Positions 43,581 to 52,355 of a stretch of 64,000 bases of DNA are shown piece by piece. The stretch is from Paraburkholderia phenazinium (GTDB lineage: Bacteria; Pseudomonadota; Gammaproteobacteria; Burkholderiales; Burkholderiaceae): NCBI RefSeq assembly GCF_900100735.1, contig NZ_FNCJ01000008.1:278089-342088 (forward strand), written 5' to 3'. How positions within the stretch are numbered: position 1 is the stretch's first letter; each line of letters starts with the position of its first letter. Under the pieces are notes generated by a model that saw only the letters and a program-made list of their open reading frames with translations, had not been told where the DNA came from and made no database searches. Made by a program: the position numbers and the translations under genes.

Positions 43581-44495
43581 ATGAGCCGGGTCTCCCACTC
43601 GAACGGCAACGAAACGGCAGCGGCCAATGCGCAGCACACGGCCGATGCCCAGCAGAAAAGCGCCAATGCCCAGGGTGCCCGAAACGGCGTGCAATTCGCA
43701 GCGCTGTATCGCGGCACGACCAATTTCACCTACGGACAAGACCCGCAACGCGGTCCGTCGGTCAGCTCGGTGCGCGCCAGAAAGATGGCCGACCAGTTGG
43801 CGCGCAAGCGCCGCGCGGCGAAGAAGCAACGCGGCGGCGGCGCGGGACTCGACGACGACGGACCCGACGAGGCCGACGCACATCACGCCGACAGCCATGC
43901 GGTGAACCGCGACGGACGCGGCCGTGGCGGCGGCGGGCAGTCGCATGACGATCACTCGGACGAGCATGATTCGGACGCCGCGCCGACGATGAAGGTGCGC
44001 AAGAATAGCGGCGTGGTGCCGCCGCCCACGAGACAGCTCGAGGCGATTGCCGGGCAGTATGCGGAGCCGGGTCAGGAAGGGATGCGTAATGGGGCGCTGC
44101 GCGATGCGTGGTGCGGCGCGATGCTGGGGTTGCTGGGACAGTTGTCCGCCAGCCCGCAACTGCAATTCGCAGCCTCAATCATGGAGCTTTCGATGGATCT
44201 GCTCGGCGCGCAGCAGCGTTTTGGCAAGCTGCCGTCGCTCGGTCTTTCCTCGCTGCGCGATCGCAGTTCCGGTGCTTCTGGCCCCGGCGCCGGTGTGACG
44301 AGACTGCCGCCGCCCGAGCGAGTACAACGCTTTAACCTGCTGTTTCCGCTGCTGTGGCTGCATGCGGATATGCCGTACACCGGGCCGCAGCGTGCGCGAG
44401 CATTAGATACGCTGGGGACGCTGCGCAGCGGCACGGTGAGCCGCGCAATGACGGCTTCCGCGGGGAATAAACCGGGCGCGCAGGTGGAGTCTTAA
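43581..44495 (+). CDS. HpaA-like T3S control protein (positional call)
   Basis: 304 residues without a membrane segment, so it is not SctD. Residues about 65-87 are strongly basic (RARKMADQLARKRRAAKKQR) and resemble a nuclear localisation signal. They are followed by an Asp/His/Gly-rich linker to about 135. The C-terminal half is a folded-looking helical domain (LRDAWCGAMLGLLGQLSASP, MELSMDLLGAQQRFGKL). In Xanthomonas the gene after hrcS is hpaA, a secreted control protein with nuclear localisation signals. Order and composition agree, but I cannot show sequence similarity. Confidence 0.55.
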   Translation: MSRVSHSNGNETAAANAQHTADAQQKSANAQGARNGVQFAALYRGTTNFTYGQDPQRGPSVSSVRARKMADQLARKRRAAKKQRGGGAGLDDDGPDEADAHHADSHAVNRDGRGRGGGGQSHDDHSDEHDSDAAPTMKVRKNSGVVPPPTRQLEAIAGQYAEPGQEGMRNGALRDAWCGAMLGLLGQLSASPQLQFAASIMELSMDLLGAQQRFGKLPSLGLSSLRDRSSGASGPGAGVTRLPPPERVQRFNLLFPLLWLHADMPYTGPQRARALDTLGTLRSGTVSRAMTASAGNKPGAQVES

Positions 44496-44504
44496 AAGAC
44501 GTGA

Positions 44505-45194
44505 CTATGAATTTATTCTGTCACCCAGGACAATCTTGTGGATATTGCCCGGATACACCCATTCGCGAGCCTGGCGCGCAATGAGATCCATAAATGCTGG
44601 GGGACCACTGCAGTAGATCTGAGTGTTCGCATGCGCTGGGCTCATCGCGTGAGAAGTTGCCTGCTCCAACTGCTCTGCATCCAGGCCAAAATGGTGATGC
44701 ACCCTACCTTCGCTTTTAAGAGCGTCAAGTTCTTCCCGAAGGACTGCGCGTTCAGGTGAACGAGCGAAGTTGTGCAGCTCGAATTTTTGACCTGCCGCGT
44801 CGAGCCGTTTCGCGATTCCGGCGATCGATGCCGCGCCAACGCCTCCAGCAAAAAGTATCGATCGGGTGGGACCGTCTAAAATAACGGCAGGACTCCGTGG
44901 CGTTTCGATAAACGCCTCGTCTCCTTGGCTCAGTGAGATGTCAGCGGTCTCTGTGTCCGTATCGCCATCATCCTGTCTCACCGCGATGACATAGGCACGC
45001 GGTCGAGACGCAAAACTGCACAGGGGATAGGTTCTTCCCTTGGAGACGATGTTGTCGCGAGCAAGTGTGACACAAGCTCCATCGTCAAACGACGGAAGCT
45101 CCGATCGGGACCTGGTTTGAAGTTCAACGGCATGGTAACTCTCGGCAAGTTGCCATTTCCGTGTAACGACGACTGAGAGGAGGCTGTCGTGCAT
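44505..45194 (-). CDS. truncated PDR/VanB-type oxidoreductase lacking the ferredoxin domain
   Basis: 229 residues from the ATG at 45194, preceded by GGAGAAG. It begins like VanB reductases (VVVTRKWQLAESYHAVEL), has a flavin-site remnant RTYPLCSF and the nucleotide-binding segment ILFAGGVGAASIAGIAKRL, then IYCSGPPAFMDL. It stops where the plant-type [2Fe-2S] ferredoxin domain, about 85 residues, should begin. The usual GGRGGS loop is also not recognisable. Codon use and GC are less typical than in neighbouring genes. It is probably a decaying gene, although an electron-transfer role without the ferredoxin part cannot be excluded. Confidence 0.65.
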   Translation of the reverse strand: MHDSLLSVVVTRKWQLAESYHAVELQTRSRSELPSFDDGACVTLARDNIVSKGRTYPLCSFASRPRAYVIAVRQDDGDTDTETADISLSQGDEAFIETPRSPAVILDGPTRSILFAGGVGAASIAGIAKRLDAAGQKFELHNFARSPERAVLREELDALKSEGRVHHHFGLDAEQLEQATSHAMSPAHANTQIYCSGPPAFMDLIARQAREWVYPGNIHKIVLGDRINS

Positions 45195-45430
45195 GTCTTC
45201 TCCAATAGGAACTTCGACTTCCGGAATCGGGAGTTCGTCAGTGCATGGATTGCATGAGAAAAGCCCGTCCAGGAAACTATTGGAAGGACGGCTGAATGTG
45301 AGATTCAGGTTAGGGCGGAAGCGATCCACCAGCAAGGCGTCCAACGCGAATACCACGTATATAGCTACGCTGATAGAGGGTGGCCGTTGGCTCGCGTTGG
45401 CTCGGTATGGCAGGGCTTCCGTAAAAGGGG

Positions 45431-46744
45431 TCACCCGGCCGTGGGGATTCCTGGGATGGCGACGCCAAAAGTCTGCAACAGCAGGATTACGTTGAGGGCC
45501 AGAATCGTTGCGGTCCCCAAAATCGCGGCGACCGATACCAGTCGGCTATTCACGAACGCGCCCATGATGTCGCGTCGGCTGGTAAAGATCACGAGCGCGA
45601 TCATCGGCACCGGCAGAGCAAAACTCAATACCACCTGGCTGTAGACAAGCGCATCGGTTGCGTTGACACCGAGCGCCACGACGACGAATGCGGGCACCAT
45701 CGTCACAAGTCGGCGCAGCCAGACTGGAAGACGAAAGCCCACGAAGCCTTGCATGATCATTTGCCCTGCCATCGTTCCGACCACCGAACTGGAAACGCCT
45801 GAGGCGAGCAGCGAAACCAGGAAGACTCCGGCTGCGCCGGCGCCAAGCAAAGGCGTCAAGGTGTGATAGGCCGTCTCGATCTCGGCCACGTCGGGATGAC
45901 CGGCATGAAATGCGCCGGATGCCATGATGACCATTGCCATATTGACGAGACCGGCGAGCGTCAGCGCGATGACGACTTCGCGGTTCGAGAAGCGCACGAG
46001 CCGGCGGCGCGCAACATCGGTACGCGCGGGTGCGCGATTTTGCGTGAGGCCGGAGTGCAGGTAGATGGCGTGTGGCATCACCGTGGCGCCGATAATACCG
46101 ACGGCGACGCTGAGCGCCCCTGAACCATGCAACTGCGGTACGAACGTTCCGTGCGCCGCGGCTCCCCATGCCACGTGCACAATCAGCAGTTCGATCACAT
46201 AAGACAGGGCAATCGCGGCAATAAGACCGCCGATAACCAGCTCGATCGGGCGGAAGCCTTGCTTCTCGGCCGTCAGGATCGCGTAAGTTACAAGCCCGGT
46301 CACTGCCATGCCAATAAGCAGAGGCAGGTGAAACAGGAGTGCCAGGCCAATCGCGCCGCCGAGAAACTCTGCAAGGTCAGTCGCCATTGCGGCGATCTCG
46401 CTGATTCCCCACATTGCATAGACCACGGGAGCCGGAAAATGCTCGCGGGACATTTCGGCGAGATTGCGGTTCGTGACGATGCCCAGCCTCGCCGAAAGCG
46501 CCTGGAACAGCATGGCGACGATGTTGGCAACCAGCACCACCCAAAGCAACGAGTAGCCGTAGCGTGCCCCGGCCTGAAGGTTGGTGGCGAAATTGCCCGG
46601 GTCCATGTACGCGATAGAAGCGACCACAGCCGGGCCGGCGAACAAGAGCGCGGAGCGGATGCCGGCGCTGCGCCCAGCCAGAACCTCGCCGATGGCCAGC
46701 GTGGTTCGTTCGGTCATTCCCAGACGGGCGGCTGGCGTACTCAT
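45431..46744 (-). CDS. mntH: NRAMP-family Mn2+/Fe2+ transporter MntH
   Basis: 437 residues with about eleven transmembrane helices. The two unwound-helix metal motifs are intact: DPGN in IAYMDPGNFATN (TM1) and MPH in GATVMPHAIYLHSGL (TM6). The protein imports Mn2+ or Fe2+ with protons at the inner membrane. The start is preceded by AGAGGA. I saw no recognisable manganese riboswitch or clear MntR/Fur box upstream. It stands alone among decayed genes. Confidence 0.93.
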   Translation of the reverse strand: MSTPAARLGMTERTTLAIGEVLAGRSAGIRSALLFAGPAVVASIAYMDPGNFATNLQAGARYGYSLLWVVLVANIVAMLFQALSARLGIVTNRNLAEMSREHFPAPVVYAMWGISEIAAMATDLAEFLGGAIGLALLFHLPLLIGMAVTGLVTYAILTAEKQGFRPIELVIGGLIAAIALSYVIELLIVHVAWGAAAHGTFVPQLHGSGALSVAVGIIGATVMPHAIYLHSGLTQNRAPARTDVARRRLVRFSNREVVIALTLAGLVNMAMVIMASGAFHAGHPDVAEIETAYHTLTPLLGAGAAGVFLVSLLASGVSSSVVGTMAGQMIMQGFVGFRLPVWLRRLVTMVPAFVVVALGVNATDALVYSQVVLSFALPVPMIALVIFTSRRDIMGAFVNSRLVSVAAILGTATILALNVILLLQTFGVAIPGIPTAG

Positions 46745-47054
46745 CGCAGAAGTCCTCTCGCGTGAAACAAACTATCGGTGCCATAGCTTTAGCCGGGGCC
46801 AGGGACCGGGTGGCGTGCTTCGGACGGCATTTCATATTCCATGCCAGCCGTTTCGTCGCACGTTTGCATGATGCTGCGAGGAACGGGAAAAGAACAATTG
46901 AACGTTCTCATCGCTTCGATAAAGAAACCTGAAGCGTGCTCTACGTTCTCAAGACTTGCTCTGGCGCCGGTGCACGGCGTTTGCGATATTCAGCGGGGAG
47001 ACGCCGGCTGGGCGGCGGCGGCCGGAACCGAGCCACTGCTCCGGATATTTCCAA
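46745..47054. other. 310-bp region without a recognisable gene
   Basis: This lies upstream of mntH and downstream of the kelch pseudogene, both on the minus strand. It should contain the mntH promoter near 46745-46850. Nothing in six frames resembles a known protein. Confidence 0.4.
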
Positions 47055-47450
47055 TCAGCCCATCCATACCTCATGAATCGAAGTCTGAAAGACGCCGCCA
47101 TTCATTGGGCCGCCTCCGGCCACGTGGATCGCGTCCGCAATCACTGCCGCGCCCATGCCGTGGCGAGGCGTAAGCATGGGTGCGAGCGTGCTCCATGTAT
47201 CGGTCCGCGGGTCATATTGCGTGCTACGCAAGACCGCTTAGTGCCAGTCAACCGACCGGGTATCGCGCCCGCCTATCGCGTGAATCTGGCCGTTCCCGGC
47301 CACGACGGAAATGGCTCCGCACGAACCGCGCGATAGAGGATGGATGGCGTGCCAGCGATCCTCGGCCACCACATACGCATAGCAATCCGGAACCACAATG
47401 CGGTTCTGTTCGACGAAGCCGCCAAACGCGTAGATTGGCGCAAAGAATAC
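47055..47450 (-). pseudogene. kelch-repeat protein remnant with in-frame stop
   Basis: Reading the minus strand from about 47450, the kelch pattern is IYAFGGFVEQNR, WHAIHPLSRG, IHAIGGRDTRSVDWH. A TAA follows at 47240-47238. The same frame then continues with TQYDPRTDTWSTLAPMLTPR, HGMGAAVIADAIHVAGGG and ends at a TGA at 47057-47055. Continuous kelch homology on both sides of the stop shows a nonsense mutation. The 5' part of the gene, with the remaining blades and any signal peptide, is missing. Confidence 0.8.
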
Positions 47451-47487
47451 CTGTTTAGCGCTTGCAATTTTTCGACAACTATCCCGG

Positions 47488-47853
47488 CTAGGCGACACGC
47501 TCCAGCAATTCAATTCGGTTTCCGAACGGATCGATTGTGAAGATTCTCGAGAATCCCTTGATCGCCACATCGGCCGACAATGGATAGCCGGCGGTTTTTA
47601 GTTCTTCGACAATCGGTTCCAGCCGGTCGACCAGCAAACCCGGGTGCGCTTTCAAAGCGGGGGAAAAATCCTTCTGCACACCGAGATGCAACTGCATGGG
47701 CCCGCATTGATACCAAAGACCACCGCGCCCGGCTGTGTCAGCGGGTTTCTGCAACTCCTGCAAGCCCAGAATCTCACCGAAAAACCGCCTTGCATCATCC
47801 TCGCCGCCCGCCGGCATGGCCAATTGCACATGATCGATACCAATTACAGGCAT
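47488..47853 (-). CDS. VOC-family (glyoxalase-like) protein
   Basis: 121 residues forming one vicinal-oxygen-chelate unit. The landmarks are IDHVQLAMPAGGEDDARRFF at the N-terminus, a middle MQLHLGVQ and the C-terminal IDPFGNRIELLE. The metal-ligand His near the start and the Glu at the end are present. Small single-domain VOC proteins act as lyases, dioxygenases or resistance proteins, and the substrate cannot be inferred. It is intact although it lies among decayed genes. Confidence 0.85.
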   Translation of the reverse strand: MPVIGIDHVQLAMPAGGEDDARRFFGEILGLQELQKPADTAGRGGLWYQCGPMQLHLGVQKDFSPALKAHPGLLVDRLEPIVEELKTAGYPLSADVAIKGFSRIFTIDPFGNRIELLERVA

Positions 47854-48104
47854 TTCATATCTCCCAGGAGCTTTCGAAAATAGAACCCGTTCAGAATAGC
47901 CAACGATTCTTGCACGGATCGAATGGAATGAAAACTCCTTTAAGCCCCTGACTTATCCAGATCAATCATTCTCTTAACCCGGCAACTCAAGCTCGCTAAT
48001 CAAGGTGATATCGACTCATGCGCAACGGATAATCGCTATGAAGCAGAGGGTTTGATGTTCTGGTTGTGACGAAACAGGTTGTGCGGGTCGTACCGGTTCA
48101 ACGT

Positions 48105-48235
48105 TCACGCTTCGAGCTCGGGACTACGCTGTGCCCAGGGTGCGGCTTGTTCGAGTTGCGCGGCGAGTTGCAGAAGCGTCGTCTCGTCGCCGTAGCGCCC
48201 AACGTAGTGCGCGCCGATCTGCTTCTCGTCCCGCC
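48105..48235 (-). pseudogene. C-terminal remnant of an amidase
   Basis: The minus strand reads IGAHYVGRYGDETTLLQLAA, QLEQAAPWAQRSPELEA and then TGA at 48107-48105. This is the characteristic end of amidase-signature enzymes (GRYGDE...LAAQLE...PW). Everything upstream, including the catalytic Ser-Ser-Lys part, is absent; the sequence changes into an AraC remnant on the other strand near 48225. Confidence 0.6.
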
Positions 48236-48520
48236 GGATACCCTGCATGCGCATCCGGCGTTCGGGGCCTCGGCGGTGCTGTATCTCGAACCCGAAAGTA
48301 TTGAGTGGGCCCGCTTTGCCGGTCGCGAAAGCACTGGCCTCGCCTCCTTGCCGTTCGACCCGCGGCTGCGTTCCTTCGCTCGTTGCGCTGCGACCGGGGA
48401 TTCGCCGACTCCGCTCATCTATCGCGCACCTTTCGCTCCGCGTTCGGCATTGCCCCGTCCTTCATGTTCGAGCCTGGCCGCCTAAGTGTTACGGTCTGCG
48501 AAACTGCAGCGGGCATCTAA
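48225..48520 (+). pseudogene. AraC-family regulator remnant
   Basis: One frame gives an AraC cupin-type N-terminal piece (LLLVPPDTLHAHPAFGASA, VLYLEPESIEWARFAGR). From about 48390, another frame gives the second HTH of an AraC domain (FADSAHLSRTFRSAFGIAPS), ending at a stop at 48518-48520. The start of the protein and the first HTH are missing, so the gene has at least one internal deletion or frameshift plus a 5' loss. Confidence 0.65.
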
Positions 48521-48706
48521 CGCCAGCTTGCCGTACAGCGAACTCTGGAAGCCACAGCGGCTTACGTCGACAGGATTGCTCCAACATACCCTGACAATGT
48601 TCACAGCTTGTTTGCAGACGGCACCCGCTTTAAAACGGAATTGCAGTGGCCCACCGCGAAACTATGTGTTTCCGCGGATCGATATATCCATATTTGGAGA
48701 ATTGCA

Positions 48707-49027
48707 ATGGCAGAAAGAATCGTCAGCACTCATTCGGTCGGCAAATTCGCTTCGCCGCCCACCACGCAATGGATCAATTCGCCGCTCACCGTCAGAGTGC
48801 CGTTTCCGGCGTCGTTCTCGCGCACACCGGTCGTCACGGTCACCACGCTACAAGATCCCAACTATCCCGGCGTCCTCAACGACACGTTTGCGACCACCGT
48901 CGTGAAGGTCACGAATACCGACTTTACGCTGCGGATCGTCCGCGTCGATACGGTCAAGCCGAACTACTCCGCTTTCGGCTGGGATCAGAATCTGCAGATT
49001 GGCTATACGGCCGAAGTGCCGGCTTAA
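48707..49027 (+). CDS. small H-type lectin-like protein
   Basis: 106 residues from the ATG at 48707, preceded by TTTGGAGAATTGCA. No signal peptide. The pattern VPFPASFSRTPVVTVTTL, FATTVVKVTNTDFTLRIVRVDT and a final GWDQNLQIGYTAEVPA resembles the H-type lectin fold, a six-stranded GalNAc-binding domain known from snail agglutinin and discoidin. The family assignment is by pattern and memory, so it is tentative. The gene stands alone with its own AT-rich upstream region. Confidence 0.6.
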   Translation: MAERIVSTHSVGKFASPPTTQWINSPLTVRVPFPASFSRTPVVTVTTLQDPNYPGVLNDTFATTVVKVTNTDFTLRIVRVDTVKPNYSAFGWDQNLQIGYTAEVPA

Positions 49028-49168
49028 TGCTTGCAGTGATTTTCTCTTGATGCGGAGCGAGTGAAATCTCATCCGCAGGAACGAAAATCTCTTGAGGTGC
49101 CTGTCGAATCGAATTCGAGGGGACGGGCACCGCAAGGCGCCCACCTCAAACAAACGATTCTCCCAGAC

Positions 49169-50188
49169 TCAGTGACCCAGGCCGCTGCTGGCGATCTGCT
49201 GCTCCACGTACTGAGCAAAGAGCGTGTGCAGATGCGTCGTCGGATGAAGGTCGTCAGCGAACATGTAGGTCTGGTCCGCGTTGGCGCTCACGTAGGTTGC
49301 CGGCGAGCAGAGCAATGAGGTGTCGTCGGGTGTTGTCGTAGGGTTACAGGCCTGGCCGGTATTCGATACGGTGAAGCCATTTGCTTGAAAATTCGCGATG
49401 ATCTGATTCAACCACGTATAGGAATCGATCTGGATAAGCTTGGCTTGCAGACCGTTGGCCTGTAAGGCGGCGTTCAGCGTATTGTTGAAGAGTTGCGATA
49501 ACTGGGTGAAGGTTGCCCCGCCATCCGGCTGAGCGAGACCCTTGGGCGACAGTCCAATGTTCGGAAGATTGACCACCACGACATGGGTCGCGCCTGCCTG
49601 CACAACCTGCCCAACCAGCTGAGCGAGCGTGGTGGCCGCCGTCTCCACGGTCTGTGCCGCGGCCGGTAGCGCCCCAGCGCGCAGCACATCGTTCGCGCCG
49701 GCCCAGACAAGCACCAGTTGACCGGAGTTAAAGCTCCCATACGTGGTCAGATAGCTCGAAACCTGCTGATTGACCGGCATTTCGACGTCGCCGATCACGT
49801 CGGTGAGGAAGTCGTTCTGGTTTGCCGGCGTCGCCACTGTCGCACCACCTTCCGCATAGCCGAGGCCGCCCTGCGCACTGAGTTTTTGCGTAATGTCGAT
49901 GGTATAGGCAGCGCTTAGCGTATTCCCGTAGTATTGCGCAACATCCTGAGTCCACACCTGTCCGGGATTGGTCGTAAAACGCCCCCCGCCAACCGCGCTG
50001 GCGATCGGCGCATAGGTCCCGACATCTGAAAGGCTATCGCCGAATGAGACAATCTGCAGATTGATGCCGCCTGCCGGTGTGGCTGAGCCGCCACTACCCG
50101 AACCGCCTCCGCTCCCGCCGCATGCCGCGAGCAGTGCGATCGCCATGGAAAAAATTGCAGCGCGTACCGTGTCATGTAGTGTTCGCAT
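49169..50188 (-). CDS. SGNH/GDSL-family hydrolase lipoprotein
   Basis: 339 residues from the ATG at 50188, preceded by GAGGGGG. A lipoprotein signal ends in ALLAACGG and is followed by a Gly/Ser linker. The catalytic Ser is in VSFGDSLSDVG, block III is VWAGANDVL, and the Asp-His pair is in FADDLHPTTHLH near the C-terminus. Such proteins are esterases or acyltransferases facing the periplasm or the cell surface. Upstream in-frame codons to 50338 would bury the signal peptide and are rejected. No autotransporter domain is present. Confidence 0.88.
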   Translation of the reverse strand: MRTLHDTVRAAIFSMAIALLAACGGSGGGSGSGGSATPAGGINLQIVSFGDSLSDVGTYAPIASAVGGGRFTTNPGQVWTQDVAQYYGNTLSAAYTIDITQKLSAQGGLGYAEGGATVATPANQNDFLTDVIGDVEMPVNQQVSSYLTTYGSFNSGQLVLVWAGANDVLRAGALPAAAQTVETAATTLAQLVGQVVQAGATHVVVVNLPNIGLSPKGLAQPDGGATFTQLSQLFNNTLNAALQANGLQAKLIQIDSYTWLNQIIANFQANGFTVSNTGQACNPTTTPDDTSLLCSPATYVSANADQTYMFADDLHPTTHLHTLFAQYVEQQIASSGLGH

Positions 50189-50513
50189 CGCGACCCCCTC
50201 GTGAGTTGCCGGCAACTGCGGGCACTTCGCGGACGAATCTCGCGCGTCGCCTTGCCAACAACCACTACACTCAAGCAAAAAGCGTGCGCTATCGCGGCCT
50301 CGGCCGTCGAATAGGTTCGGATGCCCAAACGTCCACAAGCTTTCCTACAAGAATGAGGCCCGCGCGCCCATCGGGTCGCAGATAAACCAGGGGACCGAAG
50401 CTGGCTTGCCAAAAGACGCGGTTGTGCTATAAAAAAATCTTGGCAATAGCATGTTGACTACCGGTCGCCCTGCCGAAAAATGGGCGGCTCCACTGGAGCG
50501 AGCGCGACAATCC

Positions 50514-51254
50514 ATGAGTCTTCTGGAGCTCAGAGGCGTTTCCAAGCACTTCGGCGCCATTCAGGCCCTGACCGAGATGAGCCTCAGTCTGGAGCCGGGT
50601 CAGGTCGTCGGGCTCATGGGAGACAACGGCGCAGGGAAATCGACGCTGGTGAAGGTCATCGCTGGGAACTTCCCCCCCTCGCACGGCGAAATCCTCATCG
50701 ACGGCAAGCAGGTGCATTTCAGCAAGCCGGTTGACGCGCGCGCCCAGGGGATTGAAGTCGTCTATCAGGACCTCGCGCTGTGCAACAACCTCACGGCGGC
50801 TGCCAATGTCTTCCTCGGCCGCGAGCCCCGGGTCGGCTTCGGGCCCATCCGCATTCTCGATCACGCGGCCATGTATCGGCGCGCCGGCGAGCTCTTCAAA
50901 GAACTGAAGTCCGAGACGCGCCCCCGTGATCTCGTCCGCCAGATGTCGGGAGGTCAGCGACAGGCAGTGGCGATCGCTCGCACGCGCCTGTCCGAGGCGC
51001 GGCTCGTCATCATGGACGAGCCGACCGCAGCGATCAGCGTCCGCCAGGTAGCGGAGGTGCTCGACCTCATCAAACGCCTGTCCGAACATGGCATCGCGGT
51101 CATTCTCATCAGCCACCGCATGCCCGACGTTTTCGCCGTCGCCCACCGCGTGGTCGTGATGCGGCGCGGACGCAAGGTCGCGGACAAGAACACCGAAGCA
51201 ACCTCTCCGGAAGAAGTGACCGGCCTCATCACCGGAGCCATCGCCACCGCCTGA
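50514..51254 (+). CDS. sugar ABC transporter ATPase, single-domain FrcA type
   Basis: 246 residues from the ATG at 50514. Walker A is GDNGAGKST, the signature MSGGQRQAVAIA, Walker B LVIMDEPTAA and the H-loop ILISHR. Unlike most monosaccharide ATPases it has only one ABC domain, as FrcA of the rhizobial fructose transporter does. It is followed by a permease and, after a structured 305-bp gap, a substrate-binding protein. The substrate, possibly fructose or a similar hexose or pentose, is inferred from the subtype. Confidence 0.88.
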   Translation: MSLLELRGVSKHFGAIQALTEMSLSLEPGQVVGLMGDNGAGKSTLVKVIAGNFPPSHGEILIDGKQVHFSKPVDARAQGIEVVYQDLALCNNLTAAANVFLGREPRVGFGPIRILDHAAMYRRAGELFKELKSETRPRDLVRQMSGGQRQAVAIARTRLSEARLVIMDEPTAAISVRQVAEVLDLIKRLSEHGIAVILISHRMPDVFAVAHRVVVMRRGRKVADKNTEATSPEEVTGLITGAIATA

Positions 51255-51329
51255 ACCTGCCTCGCACGGCTATGCATGGGGTCGCACTCGACGCTAAAGC
51301 GCCAGGTGCAACCAACAGGAGCCCAGAAA

Positions 51330-52355
51330 TTGAACGATCAGCCTGAAAGGCCCTCGCGAATCCCGACACTGCTTGATGATCCACAAGCCGCGAAGACCCA
51401 TACCCGTTGGACGGGGTTGCTCGCGAGCCAGGTGTTCTGGGTGGTGCTCGCCACGATCGTCGCCTGCATCCTGCTGTCGTTCGCGACCTCGACCTTTGCG
51501 ACGCCGCAGAATCTTTTCAACGTCACGCGTAACTTTGCCTTCGTTGCGATCGTCGCGCTTGGCATGATGGCGGTGATCATCACGGGCGGCATCGATATTT
51601 CGGTCGGCTCGACGATCGGTATCAGCGGTATTGTCCTCTCGGTGGTCATGAACGCGGGCTATCCGATCTGGGCCGGTATCGGCATGGGGCTCCTGACCGC
51701 AGGGATCGTCGGTCTCGTGAACGGTCTGCTCATCGCCTATCTCGACATGCAGCCGTTCGTCGTGACGCTCGGCATGCTGAGCATCGGCCGCAGCCTCGCG
51801 CTAGTGTTCTCCGGTAGCCGGACCATTTTCGACTTCGGTCCCGACGGCAGCAAACTCCTTGCGCTCGGCGGCGGCTCGACCTTGGGGCTCGCCAATCCGG
51901 TGTGGTTCCTGGTGGTATTCGCCGTGCTGTTCTGGTTCGCCTTTACCTGGACGCGCTGGGGCCGCTACGTCTTCGCGGTTGGCGGCAACCGTCATGCCGC
52001 GAATCTCACCGGCGTTCCGGTGCGCCGCGTCATCTGCTCCGTCTATGTGCTCGCTGGCCTGATGGCGGGCGTCGCGGCCATCCTCGAAGTCGGCTGGCTC
52101 GGCGCGGTGACCACGGGTCTAGGCACAGGCGACGAATTGCGTGTGATCGCCGCGACCGTGATCGGCGGCACCAATCTCATAGGCGGCGTCGGCAGCACCT
52201 TCGGCACCGTGGTCGGCGCGGCACTCATCGAAGTCATCCGCAACAGCCTGATCCTGCTCGGCGTCGACTCTTTCTGGCAGGGGACCCTGGTTGGCGCCTT
52301 CATTATCATCGCCGTGCTCTTCAACCGGCTCGGCGGCGAGCGGCAAGGGGATTGA
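51330..52355 (+). CDS. sugar ABC transporter permease (FrcC-like)
   Basis: 341 residues from a TTG at 51330 that has AGGAG at the right distance. An in-frame ATG at 51276 has no ribosome binding site. About nine to ten transmembrane helices are present, with the family motif VIITGGIDISVGSTIGISG and the EAA-like cytoplasmic region GGNRHAANLTGVPVRR. It forms the inner-membrane channel with the ATPase encoded 75 bp upstream. Confidence 0.88.
   Translation: MNDQPERPSRIPTLLDDPQAAKTHTRWTGLLASQVFWVVLATIVACILLSFATSTFATPQNLFNVTRNFAFVAIVALGMMAVIITGGIDISVGSTIGISGIVLSVVMNAGYPIWAGIGMGLLTAGIVGLVNGLLIAYLDMQPFVVTLGMLSIGRSLALVFSGSRTIFDFGPDGSKLLALGGGSTLGLANPVWFLVVFAVLFWFAFTWTRWGRYVFAVGGNRHAANLTGVPVRRVICSVYVLAGLMAGVAAILEVGWLGAVTTGLGTGDELRVIAATVIGGTNLIGGVGSTFGTVVGAALIEVIRNSLILLGVDSFWQGTLVGAFIIIAVLFNRLGGERQGD

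Noticed and set aside
43581..44495. SctD/HrcD as the product of the gene after hrcS
   Set aside because: The protein has no transmembrane helix and no FHA-like part, which SctD requires.
45194..45434. 80-residue N-terminal extension of the VanB-like reductase
   Set aside because: The extension has no family resemblance, and the internal ATG at 45194 has a GGAGAAG site where VanB homology begins.
46745..46860. Manganese-sensing (yybP-ykoY type) riboswitch upstream of mntH
   Set aside because: I could not find the conserved loops on the minus strand.
48066..48485. 139-codon plus-strand frame that looks like a gene
   Set aside because: Its first half is the antisense of an amidase tail and its second half is part of a broken AraC gene, so it is a chance fusion of remnants.
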